A DNA stretch of 64,000 bases from Clostridia bacterium (GTDB lineage: Bacteria; Bacillota; Clostridia; Lachnospirales; Lachnospiraceae), in the NCBI GenBank assembly GCA_910576325.1, contig CAJTIM010000005.1, positions 124,001-188,000 on the forward strand, in the 5' to 3' direction. Each line of letters opens with the position of its first letter. Position 1 is the first letter of the stretch. The notes beneath the pieces are model-generated. The model searched no databases. It saw nothing but the letters and a program-made list of their open reading frames with translations, and was not told where the DNA came from. Positions 8,666 through 15,037 of the stretch are shown here, piece by piece. Position numbers and translations under genes: made by a program.

Positions 8666-9562
8666 GTGGAAATGGAGTGTTTGGATTCGATGATTAGACT
8701 GCCGAGCAATAAAAAGGTGATTGTGATTTTGAGCGCGCTGTGCTGCCTTTTGATGGTGGCGCTGAATTTATATCAGAAATCCCGGCGTACTATGGATGTG
8801 ATTTTGTTTATGGGACAGAGTAATATGAGCGGGGCAAACGGGGATGCCTCCCAGGCGCCGGAGCTTATAAAAGGGGCCGGGTATGAGTATCGGGCGATTA
8901 CGGAGCCGGAGAGGCTTTTTGTGCTGGAGGAGCCTTTTGGGGAAAATGAGCATCGGGAGGGAGCGCTGGATGACAGGGAGATTTTGGAGCGGCGGGGAAC
9001 GCTGGTGACTTCTTTTGTGAATGCTTATTATGAGGAGACGGGGACGCCGGTGGCGGCTGTTTCGGCTTCCAGAGGCAGTTCGTCTTTGAATGGATGGCTG
9101 AATAAGGGGCTTAAGGAGGATGCGGCCCAGAGGCTTGAAGGGGCAAAGGAATGCTTGAAGAAGGAGAAGATCCGGATTCGGCATATTTATATGGTCTGGT
9201 TTCAGGGGGAGGCGGATGTGAATCTGAAGCTGACGAAGGAGGAATACAAGGAAGGTCTGAACGCGCTTGTTTCTTATATGGGAGAGCAGGGGGTGGAGCA
9301 GTGCTTTTTGATTCAGATGGGTACGGATGGTGAAAATTCGGAGTATCATCAGGCGGTTATGCAGGCCCAGCTGGAGGTGTGTGAGGAATCGGAGCAGATT
9401 ACCTTGGCGTCAAAGCTGCCGTGTGAGCTGAATGGGACGGATATGAAGGATCGGGGAAAAATCCATTTTACGCAGAAGGCTCTGAATCTGATAGGAGCGG
9501 ATGCGGGAGCGCATACCGGTGCTTGGGTGCAGGAACAGGCAGAAACGGAGAGTAAAAGGTGA
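8666..9562 (+). CDS. Membrane-anchored SASA-type carbohydrate acetylesterase
   Basis: A protein of about 290-298 residues with an N-terminal anchor (VIVILSALCCLLMVALNL) and an extracellular SGNH-like esterase domain. The nucleophile motif is FMGQSNMSG, with SASRGSSSLNGW as the second block and WFQGEADVN as the third; the acid/base His is probably in KIHFTQKA. The SASA family removes O-acetyl groups from sugars such as sialic acid or xylan. The substrate here is unknown. The start is uncertain: GTG at 8666, ATG at 8672 and ATG at 8690 are possible and none has a strong ribosome site. It overlaps the next gene by four bases. Confidence 0.78.
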   Translation: MEMECLDSMIRLPSNKKVIVILSALCCLLMVALNLYQKSRRTMDVILFMGQSNMSGANGDASQAPELIKGAGYEYRAITEPERLFVLEEPFGENEHREGALDDREILERRGTLVTSFVNAYYEETGTPVAAVSASRGSSSLNGWLNKGLKEDAAQRLEGAKECLKKEKIRIRHIYMVWFQGEADVNLKLTKEEYKEGLNALVSYMGEQGVEQCFLIQMGTDGENSEYHQAVMQAQLEVCEESEQITLASKLPCELNGTDMKDRGKIHFTQKALNLIGADAGAHTGAWVQEQAETESKR

Positions 9563-10410
9563 GAGAGAGAAGAACTGTGGAAATGATAGGCAGGATAGCA
9601 GCGCCGATTCTTCTCTATGGACTTTTGGCAATGATTTATCCGAAGCTTATGGGAATTGTGAGCGGCGGGCGGCTGTTGGAGCCCGAGGCGGGGATGTGGC
9701 TTTTGACCGCGGGGAATTTTTTTATGCTCCCGGTGTTCTGGCGGATATATCGGCAGGATCGTGGGATGCGTGAGCTGAAAAGGATGAAGGTAAACGGAGC
9801 AGACGGACAGCTTTATAAGGCCCGGGAGAGGAAAACGGATCACAGGTTTGAAATCAGGGAGATGCTGCTGGCGGTTCTTGGTGCCGTATGTATTTCCAGG
9901 GGGATGAATTATGTGCTGGCTCTTACCCCTCTGCCTTACTGGTTCCCGGGATATGAGACGGCTTCGCAGGAAATGTATCGCTGCAGCCTTTTGTCCCAAA
10001 TAGCGGCAGGGTGTATCAGTGCGCCTCTTTTGGAGGAAATGCTCATGCGGGGCGTTCTTTATGGACGGTTAAGGGAATTTATAAAAAGCCCCCGAACCGC
10101 AATGCTTGTAAACGGACTGCTGTTTGGTCTGTTTCACGGCAATGTGGTGCAGGGGATGTATGCTTTTGTGATGGGGATTTTTTTTGCGCTGCTTTATGAG
10201 GTGTACGATTCCCTGATTCTGCCGGTTACGGCACATGCGGCTGCCAACGGGATCTCGCTTCTGGCAGGGCAGTTTTCCGGGTCCGGAGGGCTTTGGAAGC
10301 TTCCGGGGCTTTATGAGCTTGTGACAGCCGGATTTCTGCTGGCAGGGATGGGATGCTTTTGCTGTTTCCGGCGGAAAATGTACCGGCGGCAGGAGCCCCT
10401 TGCTCGCTGA
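9559..10410 (+). CDS. CPBP-family intramembrane glutamic endopeptidase
   Basis: A 283-residue polytopic membrane protein of the CAAX protease/bacteriocin-processing (ABI) family. The motifs stand in order: LLEEMLMRG (the catalytic EExxxR), LLFGLFHGN (FxxxH) and TAHAAANGI (HxxxN). Family members cleave within or near the membrane and act in processing, immunity or signalling; the target here is unknown. The start is GTG at 9559, overlapping the TGA of the esterase gene (GTGA) and preceded by GGAG at 7-base spacing, so the two genes are translationally coupled. The coupling suggests a shared envelope function. Confidence 0.85.
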   Translation: MRERRTVEMIGRIAAPILLYGLLAMIYPKLMGIVSGGRLLEPEAGMWLLTAGNFFMLPVFWRIYRQDRGMRELKRMKVNGADGQLYKARERKTDHRFEIREMLLAVLGAVCISRGMNYVLALTPLPYWFPGYETASQEMYRCSLLSQIAAGCISAPLLEEMLMRGVLYGRLREFIKSPRTAMLVNGLLFGLFHGNVVQGMYAFVMGIFFALLYEVYDSLILPVTAHAAANGISLLAGQFSGSGGLWKLPGLYELVTAGFLLAGMGCFCCFRRKMYRRQEPLAR

Positions 10411-10430
10411 GGACAAGGCTTTTTATTTCA
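10393..10430 (+). terminator. Terminator at the end of the esterase/protease pair
   Basis: CCTTG and CAAGG form a short stem over the stop codon of the protease gene, followed by CTTTTTATTT. It lies in a 12-base gap between convergent genes. Confidence 0.5.
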
Positions 10431-11802
10431 GAAACATCCGAATCAGTTTTCCGTACACATCCCGGTAAGGCTGATACCGCATCGGCAGATCCAGCCAGGT
10501 TTTCTTGTCCACAATACTCTTATAGTGGGAAAAGGTGTCAAAGCCGTCCTTGCCGTGGTAGGAGCCCATTCCGCTCTCGCCGAAACCGCCGAATCCCATC
10601 TCGCTTGTGGCAAGGTGGATGATGGTGTCATTGATACAGCCGCCGCCGAAGCCGCAGCGTGAGGTAATCTTCCGGGCCGCGCTTTTGTCGGAGGTAAAGA
10701 GATAGAGAGCCAGCGGGTGAGCTTTGGAATTGACGGTTTGTATGGCGTCCTCCAAAGAGTCATAGGTAAGAACGGGCAGAATGGGTCCGAAAATCTCCTC
10801 CTGCATACAGGCGTCCTCCCAGGTGATATTGTTTAAAATCGTCGGCTCAATTTTGAGCGTTTTGGGGTCAGAGCTTCCGCCGTGGATCACCTTTGCAGGA
10901 TCAATCAGTCCGCATACGCGCTGAAAATGCTTTTCATTGATGATCTTTCCATATTGCGTATTGGACAGAGGAGCCTGTCCGTACTGCTTTTCAATCTGCT
11001 TTTTCAGCTCGGCGATAAGAGGTTCCCGGATAGAGGAATCGCACAAGATATAGTCGGGAGCCACGCAGGTCTGTCCGCAGTTTAAATATTTTCCGAATAC
11101 GATGCGTTTTGCCGCCAGCTTTAAGTTGGCGGTTTTTTCTACGATACAGGGGCTTTTGCCTCCAAGCTCCAGGGTGACAGGGGTGAGATGCTCCGCCGCC
11201 TTTTTCATTACCTGGCGTCCCACGGATTGGCTTCCGGTGAAGAAAATGTAATCAAAATGCTCATTTAACAGGCAGGTATTTTCCGCCCGGCCTCCGGTAA
11301 CTACCGCGGCGAGGGAGGGCTCAAAACATTCTTCTATCAGGGAACGGATAACTTCGCTGGTGTGCGGGGAGTAGGCGCTGGGCTTTAAAATCACCGTATT
11401 TCCGGCGGCCAGAGCGTCTGCCAGTGGCTCTATGGTCAGCAGAAACGGGTAGTTCCACGGACTCATAATGAGAACTACACCGTAGGGAGAGGGCTTTTTG
11501 AAGCTTCGGGAGTGGAATTGAGCCAGAGGGGTATGAACCCGCTTTTCCCGGGCGAAAGAACGAAGGTGACGTTCCATGTAAGTGATTTCGCTTAAGGTCA
11601 GGCCGGTTTCACACATGTAGCTTTCGAAGCTGCTTTTTCCCAGATCGGCTTCTATGGCCCGGTGAATTTGGGCTTCATGACGCCTGACGGCGCTTTTCAG
11701 TTTTTTTAAAGCTTCCAGACGGGCCGGAAGGGGCAGGGTGGCGCCGGATAAAAAGTACTCCCGCTGACGGGTTACAAGCTGTTTGATTTTTGTTTCGTTC
11801 AT
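10423..11802 (-). CDS. Aldehyde dehydrogenase (class 3 type, NAD(P)-dependent)
   Basis: A 459-residue ALDH that oxidises an aldehyde to its acid. Visible motifs: SPWNYPF (cofactor loop), AGNTVILKPSAYSP, FFTGSQSVGR (Rossmann turn), ELGGKSP (general-base Glu) and LNCGQTCVAPDY with the catalytic Cys. Length near 460, a C-terminal membrane-proximal tail (LIRMFLK) and lack of the longer ALDH insertions fit the ALDH3/YwdH group, which acts on medium or long aldehydes. The next gene upstream on the same strand is an iron alcohol dehydrogenase, so alcohol-aldehyde-acid interconversion is likely. The ATG follows GGAGAGC. Confidence 0.92.
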   Translation of the reverse strand: MNETKIKQLVTRQREYFLSGATLPLPARLEALKKLKSAVRRHEAQIHRAIEADLGKSSFESYMCETGLTLSEITYMERHLRSFAREKRVHTPLAQFHSRSFKKPSPYGVVLIMSPWNYPFLLTIEPLADALAAGNTVILKPSAYSPHTSEVIRSLIEECFEPSLAAVVTGGRAENTCLLNEHFDYIFFTGSQSVGRQVMKKAAEHLTPVTLELGGKSPCIVEKTANLKLAAKRIVFGKYLNCGQTCVAPDYILCDSSIREPLIAELKKQIEKQYGQAPLSNTQYGKIINEKHFQRVCGLIDPAKVIHGGSSDPKTLKIEPTILNNITWEDACMQEEIFGPILPVLTYDSLEDAIQTVNSKAHPLALYLFTSDKSAARKITSRCGFGGGCINDTIIHLATSEMGFGGFGESGMGSYHGKDGFDTFSHYKSIVDKKTWLDLPMRYQPYRDVYGKLIRMFLK

Positions 11803-11925
11803 TGAGGTGCTCTCCTTTATACGATCTTTTCCGATAGGCTTTCAGATCTTATCCATATTTATAAAAATAATTTTATATCCCTTTGGAACGGGCGGGCCCT
11901 GTCCGGTAAGGTACGGGCCGGCATC

Positions 11926-13140
11926 TTAGGAAGAGGCGGAAGGCTCCATAAGACTTCTATAGAACACTTCAAGCTCCGCTGCATTCATCAGAACGGGCAC
12001 CGGATAGAGGGGATTGGCCTCTTTGTCCGCGTAGTGGGTGAGCTTGGGGATATCCTCTTCCCGGATCTCCGGAATGGTGTCCCCGATGCCGAACCGCTGT
12101 TTCATATCACGGATTGCCTGGATAAAGGTTTCGGCCGCTTCCTTGGAGGGTGTTTTTTCATCTGCAAGGTGCGCTTCTATGGCAAGCTTGTGAAGTTTTT
12201 TGTAAACAGCCGGGCCGTAATGCTCCAGCACTGTCGGAAGAAGTACCGCGTTGGCCAGGCCGTGGGGGACATTGTACTCGCCGCCTAAGGAGTGGGCGAC
12301 TGTATGGACATAGCCTACATAAGATTTGGTAAATGCGCAGCCTGCGTAGAAGGAGGCTTTGAGCATGTTTTTCCGTGCCTCGATGTTCTGGCCGTCCGTG
12401 TAGGCGGCGTCGAGATTTTCGAAAATCAGCCGAACGGCTTTTTTGGCATCCCGCCGGGTATCCGGCATGGTGGAGCGGCCGATGTAAGCTTCCATGGCAT
12501 GGGTGAGAGCATCCAGGCCCGTGGTGGCGGTGATAAAGGGCGGCAGGCTTACTGTTACCTTGGGGTCCAGCACGGCGTACCGGGGGATCAGCGGAAAATC
12601 ATTGATGGCGTACTTATGCCGTGTCTGTGCGTCCGTGATCACGGCGGCCAGGGTGGTTTCGCTTCCGGTTCCGGCCGTGGTGGGAACGGCGATGAGAAGA
12701 GGAAGACGCTTATGTACCTTTAAGATGCCCTTCATCTTTGCCAGAGACTGGTTCGGCTTTACAATGCGGGCGCCTACAGCTTTGGCACAGTCCATACTGG
12801 AGCCGCCGCCGAAGCCGATGATGGCGTCGCAGGCATTTTCCCGGTAAAGCTCAAGTGCCTCGTATACGTTGTCCGTAGTGGGGTTGGCGCAGGTTTTGCC
12901 GTAGATGCGGTAGAACATGCCGGCATCTTTCAGCGCGCGCTCCAGACGGGCGGTGAGCCGGAGCTTTTGGATGCCCGGATCGGTGATGATAAGGACGCGG
13001 CTGCAATTGTTTTTTTCTATGATTTCGGGAAGGGCCTTGACGCTGCCTGCCAGCTTGGGCTTCCGGTAGGGAAGAACGGGAAGGGCGATTTTGAAAACAG
13101 CCTGGAAGGCCCGGCAGTAGAGTTTTCTGACCTGGTTCAT
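11926..13140 (-). CDS. Iron-containing alcohol dehydrogenase
   Basis: A 404-residue group III alcohol dehydrogenase. The NAD-binding GFGGGSSMDCAKA, PTTAGTGSET, and the metal site built from TGLDALTHAMEAY and TVAHSLGGEYNVPHGLANA (Asp and three His) are intact. The substrate is not predictable; butanol-type and 1,2-diol enzymes are both possible. It is transcribed toward the aldehyde dehydrogenase gene, 123 bases away, from a clear promoter of its own. The basic N-terminus (about 30 residues before the fold) is slightly longer than usual. Confidence 0.93.
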   Translation of the reverse strand: MNQVRKLYCRAFQAVFKIALPVLPYRKPKLAGSVKALPEIIEKNNCSRVLIITDPGIQKLRLTARLERALKDAGMFYRIYGKTCANPTTDNVYEALELYRENACDAIIGFGGGSSMDCAKAVGARIVKPNQSLAKMKGILKVHKRLPLLIAVPTTAGTGSETTLAAVITDAQTRHKYAINDFPLIPRYAVLDPKVTVSLPPFITATTGLDALTHAMEAYIGRSTMPDTRRDAKKAVRLIFENLDAAYTDGQNIEARKNMLKASFYAGCAFTKSYVGYVHTVAHSLGGEYNVPHGLANAVLLPTVLEHYGPAVYKKLHKLAIEAHLADEKTPSKEAAETFIQAIRDMKQRFGIGDTIPEIREEDIPKLTHYADKEANPLYPVPVLMNAAELEVFYRSLMEPSASS

Positions 13141-13225
13141 GGAATTATCCTTCTTTCTGTGGGTTCATTGAGAGCGCCGGGGGAATTTTGCTTTGCTAAA
13201 GCAGTGAAGCCCGGTTGTCGGGTCT

Positions 13226-13254
13226 ATTTTACACAAAAACGGGTGGACAGTCAA
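13226..13254 (-). promoter_or_regulatory. Promoter of the iron alcohol dehydrogenase gene
   Basis: On the minus strand, TTGACT (13254-13249) and TAAAAT (13231-13226) are 17 bases apart. A small CCCG/CGGG hairpin just downstream (13210-13222) may lie at the start of the transcript. Confidence 0.75.
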
Positions 13255-13299
13255 ATATAAAATAGCCGAAAAATAAAAGAAATCCTGTACAAACATTTA

Positions 13300-13329
13300 T
13301 TCGACTTATCCTGTTTTCTGTGTTATAAT
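13300..13329 (+). promoter_or_regulatory. Promoter of a decayed gene and possibly the regulator gene at 13634
   Basis: TTCGAC (13300-13305) and TATAAT (13324-13329) are 18 bases apart. The next start codon, at 13363, opens only a broken reading frame; the first intact gene downstream starts at 13634. Confidence 0.6.
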
Positions 13330-13362
13330 GGCTTATTATAAACGTGAAAAGGGGCATTTTCT

Positions 13363-13446
13363 ATGGAAGAAGTATTATATGACCGTAGGTCTCCTGGCCC
13401 ACGTATGAGCTGATTGACGGTTGCTGCGCCAGCTTTTTGGTTTTAA
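13363..13446 (+). pseudogene. Possible remnant of a Uma2-family nuclease gene (N-terminus only)
   Basis: A ribosome site (AAAAGGGG) and ATG open MEEVLYDRRSPGP and stop after 16 codons, but a one-base shift continues as TYELIDGCCAS. Together these resemble the start of Uma2-family (DUF820) endonucleases, whose hallmark is YELIDG. The rest of the domain is missing. From about 13450 to 13633 the DNA is AT-rich and I see no gene or clear RNA structure, apart from a weak AGCTG/CAGCT stem with TTTTT near 13408-13438. Confidence 0.35.
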
Positions 13447-13633
13447 TGTATATTTGGAGGTCTCATTCGGTAAAAACAAGAACTAAATGGTGTAAGAAAG
13501 TCGTTTCTTGTGAATAAGAGCTTATCCATAAACAAACAGATATGTATCAGAGGTATATAATATTCGATTTGAAGAGACTAAGTATTCTTTCTGTTGAAGT
13601 TCTTCAGCAGACTACCGGATTGGGGGGATTGAA

Positions 13634-14974
13634 ATGCCGGAAAATCAGAACACCGAATATAAGGAATCATGGAGAACAGAATATTTGAAATGGGTATGTG
13701 GTTTTGCCAACGCCCAGGGCGGGACAATTTATATTGGGATAGATGATGCTGGAAAAGTTGTCGGTGTGAAAGAAATAAAGAAGCTGATGGATGATATTCC
13801 GAATCAAATTCAGTCAGGGCTTGGTATTATCGCTGATGTCAATAGACAGACAAAAGACGGTCTGGATTATATTGAAATCAAGGTAAATCCCAGTACCTAT
13901 CCGGTTAACTATCATGGAGAATACCATTATCGAAGCGGCAGTACGAAGCAGCAGCTTCAGGGCGCTGCCTTAACGGAATTTATTAGAGAAAAAACAGGTT
14001 ATTTGTGGGATGCCATTCCTGTTGATAATATCAGTGTAAATGATCTTGACCGAAACAGCATTGATATATTCCGCAGAGAAGCTATACGGAAGAAAAGAAT
14101 GGAAAAAGAAGATCTGGAAATATCAGATGAGGAATTGCTTGATCATCTTGATCTTTTGGCAGACGGGAAACTGAAACGTGCGGCAGTTATGCTTTTTTAT
14201 CGCAAACCGGGACGAATTATAACAGGATGTTATGTGAAGATTGGAAAGTTTGGCAATGGCTCGGATTTGCTATATCAGGATACGGTGGAGGGTTCTTTGT
14301 TCAGCATTGCTGACAGGGTGATTGATCTGATTTACACAAAATATTTAAAGGCAGCAATTACCTATGAGCATGACGTGCGAGTGGAAACATACCCATTTCC
14401 CCGGGAAGGTGTGAGAGAGGCAATTTACAATGCTTTGGGACATAATAACTATGCAGCCAGTATTCCAATTCAAATTCGTATTGAAGATGATGTAATGTAC
14501 ATTAGCAATAATTGTATCTTACCAAAAAACTGGACGGTGGAAACACTGATGAAGCCTCATAAATCAGAGCCGTTCAATCCTTCCATTGCGAATGTGTTTT
14601 ACCGTGCCGGATATATTGAAGCGTGGGGACGTGGCATCCAGAAGATTTGTGAAGCCTGCAGGGAACTTGGTACGGCAGAACCGGAGTATACGGTGTTGGG
14701 GAATGATCTTACTGTGAAGTTTACTGCTCTAGAAAGTGCTAAAGTATCAGATATTAAGATTCCAAAGTATCAAATTGATACTTTGAGTGAAACTTTGGAT
14801 AAAAAAATTCTTGCACTAATAGAAAGAAAACCAACTATTACGCAAAATGAAATAGCAATATATTTTGGCGTATCGGTTCCAACTATAAAAAGGACTATGA
14901 AGAAACTTCTTGAAAGCGGACATATTGTTCGTAAAGGAGGCAGGCGGTACGGGTACTGGGAAAAAATAATTTGA
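13634..14974 (+). CDS. AlbA_2 (Schlafen-like) domain ATP-binding regulator, COG2865 type
   Basis: A 446-residue protein with three parts: an N-terminal AlbA_2/divergent Schlafen domain (NTEYKESW, VCGFANAQGGTIYIGIDDAGKVVG), a middle HATPase_c_4 domain (REGVREAIYNALGHNNYA and ISNNCILP, matching the usual NAL-H-DY and NPG-LP boxes but degenerate), and a C-terminal winged helix (TITQNEIAIYFGVSVPTIKRTMKKL). Such proteins are annotated as RecG-like regulators and are frequent in accessory regions; their biochemical role is unsettled. The ATG follows a GGGGGG ribosome site. Base composition is more AT-rich than neighbours, suggesting transfer. It ends 63 bases before the GTPase-nuclease fusion, on the same strand. 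Confidence 0.82.
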   Translation: MPENQNTEYKESWRTEYLKWVCGFANAQGGTIYIGIDDAGKVVGVKEIKKLMDDIPNQIQSGLGIIADVNRQTKDGLDYIEIKVNPSTYPVNYHGEYHYRSGSTKQQLQGAALTEFIREKTGYLWDAIPVDNISVNDLDRNSIDIFRREAIRKKRMEKEDLEISDEELLDHLDLLADGKLKRAAVMLFYRKPGRIITGCYVKIGKFGNGSDLLYQDTVEGSLFSIADRVIDLIYTKYLKAAITYEHDVRVETYPFPREGVREAIYNALGHNNYAASIPIQIRIEDDVMYISNNCILPKNWTVETLMKPHKSEPFNPSIANVFYRAGYIEAWGRGIQKICEACRELGTAEPEYTVLGNDLTVKFTALESAKVSDIKIPKYQIDTLSETLDKKILALIERKPTITQNEIAIYFGVSVPTIKRTMKKLLESGHIVRKGGRRYGYWEKII

Positions 14975-15037
14975 ATTTATAATTTCCCCCTCCTGTGATA
15001 TACTAAAAAACAAATTTTATGGATAGGAGATATTTTC

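Noticed and set aside
13385-13404. A 20-base stretch matching 15080-15099 (start of the GTPase gene) with two mismatches, suggesting a duplicated gene start.
   Set aside because: A match this short is expected a few times by chance among all pairs in 64 kb, the reading frames differ, and the Uma2-like YELIDG reading explains the left copy better.
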